A DNA stretch of 64,000 bases from Rotaria macrura (lineage: Eukaryota; Rotifera; Eurotatoria; Philodinida; Philodinidae). Of the stretch, positions 11,860 through 25,400 are shown piece by piece (position 1 is the stretch's first letter; each line of letters begins with the position of its first letter). Below the pieces are notes generated by a model. It searched no databases, had not been told where the DNA came from, and saw nothing but the letters and a program-made list of their open reading frames with translations. Where the stretch lies: the NCBI GenBank assembly GCA_900239685.1, contig OENT01000680.1, positions 22,041 through 86,040 of the forward strand, given 5' to 3'. Position numbers and translations under genes: made by a program.

Positions 11860-13820
11860 CTAGAATAGAAAGTTATTTGTAGTGAATAATGATAATTATA
11901 AGATCGATATTAGAATTATTGGTGCCTTTGACATTAGTGAAAAGTTACACGTGAGGAAATGTTGATTTTTATTAAAATAAGTAAAAATAGAAGGTTTCCC
12001 TTTTTTCTATGTCCAAAAAAACGTTTTTCTCGAATTTCATCTGATACATCTTAATTCACATTGAAACATCTAATTCGCATGATGTAATCGAGAATATTTT
12101 TTAAATAAATCGAATGAATTCAAGTCTGATCTATTTCGAATATATGAACTCAAAGAACTTGAATGGGAATATCCTTGTTCGTCTATGGCGTACACTACAC
12201 ATTTGAACAATCGACAATTTGAGTAATAATGTGTTTTTAAATTTCTTTCTAAATAAGATATATCATGATTCAGATTATTTCCTTATAGATCAATTGGTTG
12301 ATTGGATCGATCAAACGATTTCAAAATGAAAAAAAAACATTTCAAGTTAAGAATTAAAATTACATGATACACAGAAACTGATTTGGTAGATAAAAGTGTT
12401 TCTACATCGTAATGCTCGTGACGATTAACTTGATTGATTTACAACACAATGTTCTTATACTAACTATTCAATTTCATTACACACCAATACAATACTCTAT
12501 CGTGTGTAAAACACACCAAATTTATCTAACCAATTCTATTGTACAATAATAAAGATCTCAATCTAAAAAATTTCGACAATCAACATTCTTTTGGGCAATG
12601 TCTTCGGATCTTTATTTTTGATTCTTGAATCTGTAAGAGATAGTTAGCTGTACGTTGAAGTTTTCACACTGTCTAAATCTATACTGGTTGGCCATGAAAA
12701 TGTTGAAAAACTAATATTGACTTCAGAAAAAAAGAATTGGTTAATGTTTGAGAGAGTTGTACATAGTAAACAATGTGTGTTTTATTATATGAGTTAGTAT
12801 TGACATTCTAGCCGTAATCAAATATAGATAATGCAAAACAAATCAATAAATTGTCACATTTTGCACTTAACAACTGTAAAGGATAAATCATCTCAACATT
12901 CCATAGCCTTTATAGGACTGCCATAATATCATTTACTAAGATTATCTATATGAAATTGAATAGCAATCGTTCTAGTTTGTTTTAGTCTAGCCTTTAAAAT
13001 TTGTCGTAAACTAAACACGCACATGATGAAAACACACGATTTTCTTTCTCCTTTTAGAGATATTATCAATGACAAATTCATAAATGAAATGCCTGGAGAT
13101 TTTGCTTGAATTACATCAGTTGAAGATGGAATACTTTCAGCCATGACAATAGAATTTGACTCATACAATAGTTCTTTCGTCAACTCTTTTATTTAATTTA
13201 CATCAAGTATTATTCATCAGCATTACTACAGGTTAAAATTTTATACTAGTAGAACTATAAGAAAAGTAACGATGAACTATAACTAATTCGGGTCACCAAT
13301 TACTCGACGCATAATTGATATTGCGGCATTTTTCCAGCACACTTCTGAATTCTCTCTATTCCAGAAGTCCCATGTGAATAAATGCGAACCATTCTATCTT
13401 TTTATGTTCGAAGAAAAGCATCAACAAACATATTAAATAACATATCCTTGAATTTAGAAAGGAATTAAAAGTCACGATATATGATTAAAAAAATATTTAT
13501 TCTTCAAGTTTTATACGTGTTTTTATCATATGTAATGCGTAGATAAAAAAATATGACTAGTGAGAAAATCCTCTAAGTTGTAATGATAGTCTTTATAAGT
13601 AGAAAGAAGAAAAGGAAAGAAGAGTTTTGAATAATTGCAATTTTAAGGTGACATAACATACAAACGGTACAAGATAAAGAAAAAGACAGGTTTAAATTAT
13701 GCATTCTATTTTTTCAACACTCGTCATAGGGAAACGAGCAAAAGGTTGTTAAAATCTGACTATGTATAGCAATATATACAAATGTATATTTTATAGGTTT
13801 TTAAAAAATAAACTAGAGTA
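11860..13820. other. Intergenic, no supported gene
   Basis: Two kilobases upstream of the REC114-like gene and downstream of the uridine-cytidine kinase. One 84-codon minus-strand frame (12929-13183) has no recognisable domain or splice partner. Otherwise there is only AT-rich sequence. Confidence 0.55.
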
Positions 13821-14726
13821 TCAATGTGGTCGGGATCTTGCATTATGTTCGATTGATTGTTGACTTTCACGTTTGCCAGGTTTATTCTTGAGAAAATCTC
13901 TAATATGTTGTATAATAAGATCCACAGCAACATGATTATCAGCGCCACGTGGTATAATAACATCGGCATATTTTTTTGTTGGTAAACAAAAATCTTCGAA
14001 TGATGGTTTAACATGATTTGTGTAACCAATTAAAATATGTTCTAAAGTTCTTCCAAGTTGTTTCATATCACGTAAAACACGACGTGCTAAACGTGTATCG
14101 GCATCTGTATCAACAAATAATTTCATTTGAAATAAATTCTATGAAAACAAAAATGAAAATATCAATTATTAAGAAATTATTTAAAACAAAAAACATTCAT
14201 CATACTCGAATCTCAGGAAAATAAAAAACAAGTATTCCTTCTAGTATGATTACTGGTACAGGTTTGATCGTATCAAACACTCCTTCCATATGTTCATATT
14301 TACCAGGATCATAACGAGCTATCTAGGATTAGAAGAAATACAAACAATTCATTTTTATTCTACATTTGTTTCTTAACTTACTTTTACTGTTCTCCCGTTG
14401 AGTAAAGCATCGAGAGTATTAAAAAGAAGCTTTTCATCGAATGCACTTGGATGATCAAGATTATAATTTCCACGTAAAGCCATTTCACGTTGTTCGGCTG
14501 TTTTAGGCTTATAGAAATTTTCCATAGCAATGACAGTCACACAATTGGCTTGCTCAGCATCACCTTTTGGTTGTAGTGCATCAACAATTTTTTGACATAC
14601 TGTTGACTTACCTACAAAATATCAAATTTTCTATAGAACTAATTGTAAAATCTACTGCATCTATCTACCAGAGCATGGCCCTCCTGAAACACCAATAAAA
14701 AAAGGTCTCACCGATGTCGTAGGCAT
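13821..14726 (-). CDS. UCK2: Uridine-cytidine kinase
   Basis: Phosphorylates uridine and cytidine to UMP/CMP in pyrimidine salvage, in the cytosol. Four in-phase exons (14726-14669, 14611-14382, 14322-14206, 14138-13821) give 240 aa. Features in order: a P-loop ([12 protein letters not shown], split by intron 1), the base-binding segment with NLDHPSAFD, the strand [11 protein letters not shown], then [20 protein letters not shown] with the lid arginines. Next come [14 protein letters not shown] and a tail ending RPH. That ending resembles vertebrate UCK2 more than UCK1 as I remember them. The reading frame stays open for about 12 codons upstream of the chosen ATG, as far as an acceptor at 14763-14764. 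A longer N-terminus from another exon is therefore possible. Confidence 0.93.
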
Positions 14727-16205
14727 TAGAATCGAAAATTTTGGAATGAAACTTCTATAAATCTAGAAGAAATAATGATAAAAAATTCTATTTCGTGCAT
14801 AAGATTCGATGCATGCTTTTAGTTTCTAATTTATGATATCCCCCGAGATATCTTTCTTTAGTTTTAATTATTTTTGAAGTTATTCAATCAGAATGTTTTC
14901 ATATACAGTTGTTTAATATGTTTTATTGTAAATCAAAACTCTGACATGACAGTTGGCCATGCTGGATAAAATATTCAAGCCTATGGCTCAAATATCAATT
15001 AAGAAAAAGTAAGTATTATATTTCTTGATACGATTGTCAATGGTATTTAAAAAAAAATGATTTGATAAATATTTAATAAAGAACAGCAAGATTGCGTTAC
15101 CTTATTGTGTACCATTGATGAATAACTCGACAGGTCGTTTTACATATGAAACAGATTACATTTATCATTTTATTCAACAAATAGTGCACTTCGATAACTA
15201 CTAGGTCAAGTCAATCACGCATGAGCATACAAAGTTTGAAACGGAGAATATTTTTCTATACTACGTATCTACAGAAAACATGCCATGTATTTTAAAACTT
15301 AATTTACTTTCGTTAATCGTATTTCCATTTGCGAATAGTATCAATGTAGATAACTAGATTTCTACAAGATTGATAAAAAATTTCTTCTATTTATTATCGT
15401 ACTCGTGTCATCTGTTTTGACAGAAGTGAATAGATCTATTATCTTGTGCATAGTCAATTCATCAACACTAAATGAACAAAATTATGATTCAAACCATGTA
15501 CTAGAATTTCTATTTTAAATTGAACTTAATCATCGCAGCATGTAATTTCCTTAGATTAATTTTTCTTAAAAGAACTTTCATAGTCAGAATCTTTCGCATA
15601 GTATATTCTATGTTTACAATGTCACGCACATGAATAATTATCATTACCATGATTTATATACTTGAAAACAATATTTCACAGATAAATCTTCAAACGAATA
15701 TGCCTTCCATTGATATCTTACTCTATTGACAAGAAATCAACATCGTCGATTGCAAGTACTGAGCTAACTGAAAAATCCTTACAAATAACTCTTTATTTCA
15801 TTGTTGAAACATCATTTTTTATCTTCTCGTAAAAAATTATATCAAAGAAACTATATTGTTAACGAGTATTTTTTATCTGAGATCGGTCTCATACCGACAG
15901 ATAAGAATTATCATGAGCATGCGTTTTCAATCAAAACAATTCTATTCAACCACAAACGTAATTACTCACAACACAAAGATAAGCAAACTCTATGCCTTCC
16001 AATTGAGATCTACAAAAAAAAACATAAAGAAGACGAATGTATTTTATTAAGCGAATAGATATATATTTTAATATCGTATTGAGTTTGACTGAGACATAGA
16101 AAAGGAATGAGACAAATGAAAGGAACAAAAGAAACCAGAACAAGATGACAAAATTTTTGATCATTAAAAAACAAAACAATAAGATAAATATATTATTAAG
16201 ATCGA
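14727..16205. other. Intergenic, no gene seen
   Basis: About 1.5 kb between the kinase start and the beta-adaptin stop. The open frames near 15801-16179 overlap one another on both strands, are AT-driven and show no family. No RNA gene or repeat recognised. Confidence 0.55.
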
Positions 16206-19200
16206 CTAGTTGCTACCAAGAATAAGTTCATATGCATGAACAATTAAATTTGCAACATCTGGCACTTTAGTTTTAAGTGAAAACTAAGTAAAAATAATCA
16301 AATAATCAAATAATTAATATAACCAAAAAGAAAAACTTTACCGCTATCGTTCGATTTCCCGGTGTTATTTTTAATTCTACAAGTATGTTAATGCCATTAG
16401 TTAATTTAATTGTTTGATAAAGCATTTCTTTTTGTTCAATTATTGTTCTTGTTACTGTATGAATATTATTTAAACGTAATTTATTTTGTAAATCATCAAC
16501 GGATAATCCATGAACATTTTGTATACTATGTTTCATTTCATTACTTTCAGGTATATCTTGCCATGCTTGAACGAATGCCATTTTGTCCATTTCGCTGTCT
16601 TGAATAAAATAAACATGTATGGGTACAACGCATGCAAAATAGAAAACATCAATATTATTCTTAATGGCAACTTGAAGATTTGTTAATGGATCCATTTTCA
16701 TAACTGATCCAGTGGTATTTAATATTAATTGTGTTGAAACATTTTGACTGGGAAATAGTGGAGTTGTTACTTGTAGAGGTTGAGCTGGTGTTAAACCAAA
16801 ACTATTACGATTAAGTTGTAATGCAAAATCCGACATCGGCTGTAATGCTTTATTTGTGAAATCCATTTCCACAACGATTTGATTATTACGACGAGCAAAT
16901 GTACCGGATACTTCAAGGCCTTTGCCTTTTTGAGCACTTAACCAAATCTAATAATACAATAAGAAAATAGAAAAATAACAATAGCATGACGTATGTAATC
17001 TTTAAAATAAAATCTTTGATGAGAGGAAATCGAGAATGTATACTGATGCCATGCATGTAAATATAGTTATGTCAATCATTAAGAAACATGTCGAAATATT
17101 CTATTGATTTTCAATCAGAACTTAATGCATCTTGTTAAACAAGGTGAGTAAAATTTACAATTCGATAGAGCCGTGTTATGTTAAGTAAAATGATTTCTGA
17201 TCTACAAAATGGATTTTCTATAGTCATTGAATATTTTTCAATACATTGGATTATTAATTTAGCAAAAAAGAAAGATATGTTCTAGCAATTCTCGTATTTG
17301 TATCAATGTCGATGACAAGCAAGAGCACCACAACGTAAATTTGTTCTAAACATGGTTAGTCACGATACATTGTGTGGGGATCGATGCATGTTTTACATTT
17401 GTATTAATGCCGAACGAAAAGTAACTTTTAAGAAAGACAAAAGTAGTGATGTTGATCTGTCTGAGCTGCTATGAATTTAATCTATGTGACATGTTTTCAT
17501 TAGTACAGTATATATTCTCAAATTAATTCTTTTTCAACTGATTCAAACAAAAATGATGAACTTGATACTATCATAATTTACAGTCTTTTCTTTTCATTGT
17601 CTATGAATGATATTGTATTCACTTACTTCTTTGGGCAAAGCGAACGTATTCGTATTTGAATATAGAAGTCCAGAACCAACTCCACCTAAATTTAAATCAT
17701 CAAACAGATCATCAAGTAAATTGCCACTCTTCAGTGGTGCATGTATTGGAACTGATGTTGTTGTTGCAGCTGTGGTTAGATTCATGATCGGTAATTGAGA
17801 TTGTGGTGTTTGTGCACCACCAATATTTGAATCTGTTGCAAGAATCGAGGAAAGTTCATCATCGAGTAAATTTGGTACAGCAGATGAAGCTCGCAATTGT
17901 GTTTGTCCAGGACCGGTTGTTGTCGATGTACTTGGCATCGGCCCTAATATATCAAAATCATCGATCAATGAGCCAACATTGGCACCAATAACAACCTGTT
18001 GTTGTTGTTGTTGTTGTTGTTGATGATGACCTGATGACATCATATCTTGACCTGATACTTCATCATCATCACCACCTGGACCATCGCCACCGGAACGAAG
18101 TGGAAGATTCTTTTTCAAAGCATGTCGACCCTCAACAAATGCATTTGGTGGTTTATGATAAACAGACGCTAATGTTCCTATATGACAGATCAATTCATCG
18201 AGTAATGTGGGTTCAAGTAAATCAGTTTCTTCCGATATCAATGGTTTTTCAGCTAGAACAACTTCTTTGGCAGCTTTGGGATCTGTTGATAGAAGACGCC
18301 AATAAATATAGCCACGATCTCGTAAATCCGGATTATCGGTTTCCTAGACAAAAATCTTCAATGATAATAAAACAAACTGTGAACAAACATTACTTGAGTG
18401 ACAAGTGTTAAAACACGTGTAACCAATTCTTGTGGTGTTTCTGTTGGCTTTTTGAGAAATAGTTTAACAATAGCCGTTAACAATTGTAATTGTACTTGAC
18501 TATTTTCATCTTTGAAACCGTCAAGAAAACCTTCAAGTAATTCATCAGCATTATCAATCCGTTCAGCATATTCACCAATAATCCAAATCATCGATGCTCT
18601 AAATACGAAAAGAGTTCATTTTTTTTCAAATAATAAAACAAACCACATACCGAGCTTCAGGTTCATCGAGTGAATCGAGATTTTCACATAATGTAGCAAT
18701 GATACTTTCATATTTATTTGGATATTTTCGAAAAATATCCTAAAATGATTGAATAAAGAAATGTTTTGTTTTCATTAAAATCTTATGGAGTCTTGTTGGT
18801 TACTTTAATAACAACGATTGCTTCTTGTACAACATAATTAACTTTGGTTTGGATCAGATCAATCAATGTACTAACACATCGTTCAGCAGCTTGTTCAACT
18901 TTAATTGCACATCGACCAATAGCACGTACAGATTTTCGAACAAAATCAACATCAACTTCAGTTGCATATCTAAATATTTAAAAGAATCCATTGTTAAAAT
19001 CACCGATGAAAACCTATCCATATTATTCTTTTACTCTTTTAATTCAGCTAGAACTTGTGCAATATTAGTTGCGTTTGTTAAACGTATCATAATATCAAGT
19101 TTTTCAAGTTTAACATATATTGGATCATTGTATTTAACGAAAAAAACTTTCATTTCATTCTTTAAAATATCCGGACTAGATAGAAAAGAAAATTTCATTG

Positions 19201-22200
19201 GTTTCTTCTTTTTCCTAACCTTCACAAATTATCGATTAATTACCGTTTTTGTACAATTAAATTAATATTACGTAATGCAACATATTGAATTTCAGGTTCA
19301 GCTGATAGAAGTGTTACTAACGGCGGTGCTAATTTGCGATGTAAATTTTGAACGAATTCGCTATGTTGATCGATCAGTTCAAGAAATTTCATTAAGACCT
19401 ATCATAATAAATGAATAGTACAAACGACATATGGAATCGTTACAATATAGAAGAATTACTTTAACAGCTGATAAAACGACAGCGGCATTTGCATGAGCTA
19501 AACGTGGTGTTATACGCTCACAAATACTTTGTGCTTCTTTATCATCCTAAATAAATGATGATGATTGAAAAAAAAAGAAATGAAATTTGTTTCGTTGGTT
19601 GAATACATATGACAGAAGGAATCTATGAGGGTATTTTTAGAATAAATTATCATGTTCAATATTGAGTTTCTTAAATCATTTACTAGTACTTTTTTACAAT
19701 ATTTCTAATATGATTTAAATTGATTTTCTTTATGTAATCTAATGATGAATCATATTGAATGTGCCACTGTGTCATCGAAATCAATGTTATGCTTTTATGA
19801 ACCTATGGAATTAAAACCATGCATAAGTAACATCTAGAACTTCAATCGACTACAACTGTCAGTAGGAAACGTCCATGTTTCTGTCATCTTAAGTTCATGA
19901 TTGAGATTGATGATGAGCAAGAAATTGTTACCTTGCCAAAAATTGATTACTCTCTATGGTTTGTTGGATTGATATGAAGCGACTTCAACGTTTGCAAGTT
20001 AACTGGAGAATCACTTTTCAAGTTGACAGATGTGGAATTACAGTAGTTTTCAGTATCTGAAATAATTTCTAATGCATTTCCAGTGCAAAACATGAAACAA
20101 ACTTCTTTTTCTATATCACAATTTGATCCTCAGGTTTCAAAAGAAAACCTTTCTATGAACTAATATTAGCTTACAAAAACTTCTAAGATTATCTTGAAAT
20201 GATTTCCTGTTGATGAACAATGGCAACATGCAGCAATTTTTGTCATAGCTCTTCATCTCAAAAAGCGATATTAACTATAGACAAGAGGTTATTAAGAGTA
20301 GGCGTCCGAATGAATGATCCCATATTAAAAAACGAAAATCAAGAGACAACAACTACATGCTTCAGAAAATAAAAGACTTGATTTCAATACAACAATAGCC
20401 ATCTTTATAGACTGCTCTTCATAGATCATCCTCAGGAAATGACTCGTTTTACAAAAAGAAAACAACCATTATCGATAGGTTTCCAGATTCAAATAGGAAA
20501 GATAACAACAATACTACAAAAGAAATTCAATCAAAGATAAACCGACTTTAGTTGAGCGAATCATCTATTTGTATCATCTTACAAATTTATAATGAATAGA
20601 TTTTCTCGAAGAGTTATTAAAATTAATCTACCAATTTAGCATCTGAATAAATTAACAGTACAATAATCTCAAAAATAATTCTCTAATCGATAAGTATGAA
20701 CAAACAATACGATAATTAAATCAATGTGGATGAGCCAAACAATGAAATACATATTCGAATTTCGAATGATTCGTTGAAAACAAACCTTTGGTGAATAATT
20801 AGCTATAGCATCAAGTATAAACACTTGTCCCCATTCCGTACATTCATTCAGTGCTGTTAAAAGTTTATTAATAGTTGGTCCATTTAAATCGAAAACTTTT
20901 GTTTGTGGTGATTGTTCAGCTATTTCACTTAATGCTGCAACAGCATTTGCAACAACCTTTAATTAAATCATCAAAATTCTTTAGTTTTCATGAAGAATTT
21001 TCATTCGAATTTTTACCATAGGATTTGAATCAGATAATAAATCTCTTAACATATCAAGAAAACCTTGATCATCAACAAGTTGTTGATTGATATCATACAA
21101 TTTAGCAACACAAACAGCAGCCGTCTTTCGAACATACGGATCTTCATCTTTTAAACATTTACGTAATGGTTCACATAAATGTTCAGTTATCTTATCTACA
21201 CGTATGCAACCCATGGTACGTACAGCCAATGCACGAATTAATGGATTTGGATCGTTACAATCCTAGAAATGAAAATCAAACTTATATGTTTTTCTTTGCT
21301 GGTTGCATCTATTTCTAATCTACTTTTGCAAATGTATTAACAGCTAAAATAGCCATTTCTGGTTGTGTTTTAGCATAATTCATTAAATAAAGATAAACGA
21401 GTTTTTTCAACTCCAGATTATCTGTTTGCATACAGTTGACAACATCAGGAAATAGTTGACTATAATAAAAAGTAGATAACTGAAAAATTGAAATTTCAAT
21501 TCATAGATGAATTTACCTGACATCTTTTCCAACTGTCATACTTGCAATAACCTACGGGCATAAAATAAAAGAAGATCAACGATATATTCTTTCTACGATA
21601 AATTACCTTTTTTACAGCTTCTTTTTTTCGATCACGTTTATCACTATTCAATTCTGCTTTGAGTTCATAAATTTCGCCTAAAAATACAAATAAATAAATA
21701 AATAAAATTTATTTCATTGTTGTCTTTCTTAGCCATAAAAGTATAAACATTCGTAATTAATACCTTTTTTAGCTTCAGCTTCATACATAGCAGCCATGTT
21801 TAATGTTTATCTTTTAATAAGAAATCGGAGAGTCAAACTAACACACGATGATTTCAAGTGAATGATATGATTGGAAAAGAAAAAGAATGCACACTCGTAT
21901 ATTTTAAAGACAATAAGACACGAACAACCAAAATGTGTGTTGTTTCACAAGGAGACAAACTACAAAGCGATGATGATTAAGTTATAAGAATAAAAAATGC
22001 TTGCCGTCGTCCCCGTCACCTCATGTGAAAGAATGAAAGAAAAAAAGTTTGTCCTATACTACCCTTTTTCTTCACGATTATATTCGAAAAAGAAAGAAAA
22101 AAAATATATGTAAATATGTGACAATCTAGGTTTTAGTCTTTTTCTGACCAATACACAAGAGAACGATTAAAAAGAAAATGAAACAGAAAGAAAGAACGCG

Positions 22201-22472
22201 GGCAAATATGGTCATTCATATATGTGTATACCATCTACCTGAAATTGTTTTTTCTTCATTCTTTTACTTGTTCTTCTCTTTACCTCTATATGCACACGTG
22301 TACAAGTCATATTATTAGAACAGATCACTTTTATTTATTTAGTCCTCTACATATCGAGTGAGTAAGAGCAAAATAAAAGAATAATGGCGATGACTCAAAA
22401 TAGCATTTAAATTGAACATACAAAGATTCGTTTACCTTTCCGTGTTGTTGAGAAATATTTTGAATCAGTCAT
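16206..22472 (-). CDS. AP2B1: AP-1/AP-2 complex subunit beta (beta-adaptin)
   Basis: Large subunit of clathrin adaptors AP-1 (trans-Golgi/endosome) and AP-2 (plasma membrane); binds clathrin, dileucine cargo and endocytic accessory proteins. Shared exons: 21677-21607, 21551-21517, 21459-21324, 21262-21017, 20956-20786, 19546-19460, 19398-19244, 19175-19035, 18969-18804, 18739-18651, 18598-18394, 18343-17627, 16947-16342 and 16283-16206. Two alternative first exons join them in the same phase (separate entries), giving about 978-979 aa. The trunk is the usual HEAT-like solenoid, with [28 protein letters not shown] and [16 protein letters not shown] strongly conserved. A long hinge with a poly-Q run leads to the appendage ([20 protein letters not shown], ending YELILGSN). 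I see no canonical LLNLD clathrin box in the hinge. AP-1 and AP-2 probably share this subunit, as in other invertebrates. Confidence 0.95.
17996..18022 (-). repeat. Poly-glutamine run in the beta-adaptin hinge
   Basis: Nine consecutive Gln codons (one CAG, then CAA) inside the disordered hinge between trunk and appendage. The near-pure CAA run is a likely length-variable site. Confidence 0.85.
21764..21797 (-). other. Alternative first coding exon 1b of beta-adaptin
   Basis: Encodes [11 protein letters not shown] plus one base, ends in a GTATTA donor and enters exon 2 in the correct phase. It is 639 bp downstream of exon 1a and encodes a different N-terminus of nearly equal length. It is not the N-terminus I know from other animals, so it is the less certain of the two. 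Confidence 0.6.
22436..22472 (-). other. Alternative first coding exon 1a of beta-adaptin (conserved N-terminus)
   Basis: Encodes [12 protein letters not shown] plus one base, almost identical to the N-terminus shared by animal AP-1/AP-2 beta subunits. It ends in a clean GTAAAC donor with the same phase as exon 1b. An acceptor-like AG lies at 22509-22510, 36 nt upstream of the ATG. Confidence 0.8.
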
Positions 22473-25400
22473 TGTTCGTTGAAAACTATCTATATTTCAA
22501 ATGCAGATCTACAAATAACAGTATAGTTTCTTATATATAATTTAAGAAAAGTCATTCAATAAAAAACGTGAGCAGTAGCCATTTATGATAAAAATTGATT
22601 AACAATAAACAATAAATGCAACAACAAACAAATAACAAGATTTCGTCTACTCATTGGTTTATTAGACTTGAGCCTTAAGCTAATAGATAAGAGGTCGCTA
22701 GATGTTGAATCTCTTATATTCAACAACAATGGAATAATTTACTCCTACATGAGATAAAATCACAATTTCTATCATTGTAATTTATAAATTGATAAGAATT
22801 TTTCGAATTACTATCGAATGACTATAGACTTTTGGAACAGTCAATGAAACGACCACCGTCAATTGGTGTGACAAATTTATTTTCACTGTCATGCTTTACA
22901 AATTCGAAACGTGATCGTTAATCAATCATTTAAGTAAGAGTATGTTAAAATTTGAAAATTTCCTTTTCTTTCTATGAGAAAGAATCTTCTTCTTTGTATA
23001 TTGGAAGAGTGTTGTATTGGAAATATTTGATTTCTGAATAAAGTGATATTCAATAGGAATAACATTGAAGAAAACTTGATGTTAAATATCCTACGGAAAC
23101 GTCACTTTATATCAGACAAATTAAAATTGAGATAAATGCATGAAATAACAGCCCCAAAGCTTGATCTTTCATCAATGACACGAATTTTTCACGCATCACT
23201 TCGTTATTTGTTTAAAAACAAATGATGTCATTGTCTATTTAAAAATACACGTTTTTTTCTGTTCATGCTTTTCTTCTATTCTCGGAAGAACGAAATTACA
23301 GTCGCTTGCTTTTGTTTAAGATACCATGTAAAGTTGCAGTACTCGATATTTTAATTAATCTTCTTCGTGTGTTATGATATTAAAACGCACGCCTATAAAT
23401 AGACAAGTAATTTGCTTGAAGGTTTTTAACTGATCATCCCTCTATTACGCATATATGATAAGAAATGTCAATAAAAATATTAAAATTTAATATGCTTTCT
23501 GGAAACAAAAGGAAATTGTCAACCCACATGATGTGGATTTACAGAGAACATTGAGTTGATAAACGAACAACTTTTCATATTCACTTGTTGACAAATATAT
23601 CTCATGACAAAACTGTAATATATGACTGAAAATCTTAACACGTATTTTATATATTTCTAAAAAAAAATGCTATGCGATTTGAATTCATTCAGTTCAAGGT
23701 CAATTTTTTAATAGAGAGCCTTGAATAGAGATCAACATTGATAGAGATAAAAAAATTATATCAATAAGGTATCATTTTTCTCTAATAAGTAATAAATTCA
23801 AGCATCCATGAAGAACTAGATTAAGAATCAATGTTGAATATTGGAAAAATATTCATGCCAAATCTTACCATTGAATGATCTGTTGGATATCACATAATTT
23901 CTAACAGCTGTCAATAGACAAGGAGATATGTCAATATTCTTAGTTAATTAGAATTGTTCAACTCACGAGGGAAACTATTCAGATGATCTCTTGTTATTTC
24001 AATGATTCTGTTTTCTTCTAATGATACAATATTGTATTCTAGTAAACAATCTTGAAAGGTTTCGAATGGTGATTATCTCTTCGAGATTTCATACTTGTAT
24101 GCTAGAATTTTTCCCTCGACTATGCAGCCACATTAGAAAGACAAATGAAAAAACAAGATATTTCCAAGTATTCTCAAATTCAATAAATCTAATTATACAT
24201 AAATTTTACAAACATCAACGTCACTTATTAAGACAGTGAGGGTAATTCAATCTGTTGGTGCATTTCTATCTTCTCAATGACTGTTACTTACTATTTAGAA
24301 AAAAAAAATCATTGAAATTTGAGTCATTTTCTTCGTTAAATTTATCTTGTTCTTTTCTTATCAAACATATATATATATATATTATTTATGTTTTGTTCTA
24401 TCATATAACGAAAATTTTCATTAGTAAAAATGTATTTTTCGATTGATTACTTTATATTGTTAACATAAATGGCATACTCTTTTTAATTATGATAAAACAA
24501 GATAGTTTTCCCATTAGATTTTATATTGATATGTATGACAAAAAAAGAAAGAAAAAGAAGAAGAGACATCTGTATTCCTCTATGCATAAATCTTAATAAT
24601 ATCTCTCGTTTTTTTTTCTTGTTGTAAATCATTTTTAAATTTACTATTTGACTTATTGTATGCTTTGTTATTGAAATTAGATTTTTGTTCCGCGTCATTC
24701 ATCACAAATATCTATTCATAGTTTAGACGAATAAAACATCATAACAACGAATACGTTTTTCTTAGCAAATGCTGACTTTCCGTTCGATATTTATGAATGA
24801 TATTTGATCATACTCATGCTAGATGATACGTGTTTACATCTGATTCCAATTATGGTTACTCTTCCATTTTCATCATGAGCTCAAACAGAGATATCCACTG
24901 TTATTTATACTTCTCGAATTATATCCTTATATATGAGCTTCATAAAAAAAAAGAAGTACCGACAAAGAAAATCAATTGTTAATAAATAAAGAAGTGTAAT
25001 GTAATCCATTATTGACGTCAATATGTGTATCCCTACAACATGAATATTATAGAAAAATGTTTTTTCTTCTCTTGATTCTTTGTTATTGTCATTTCTAAAT
25101 GTCTCTTATGATAGAAGAAGCCTTATTTTTCTCTGTTGATAATCAAAAGGAATGATTGTCGTTTTTCTAAAAATAATAAGATTTCTTATTAAAAAAAACT
25201 CCATTGATTTGATTTGCAAAAGTAGGATTTTTAACATGCATAATTCATCTTTGTTTTGATAGTTTCTTTGGATAAACTATTCGTAATCGAACGGGAAAAA
25301 TGTATGTTTCTCACATAATAATAAAATATGAATCTTGGGAAGTAAATAGTTCATGCATACCGAATCTAAATTGAGTAATTGATTTTTACAGTGATTGATA

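Noticed and set aside
12929-13183. An 84-codon minus-strand ORF
   Set aside because: No recognisable motif, isolated in gene-free DNA, length expected by chance in the window.
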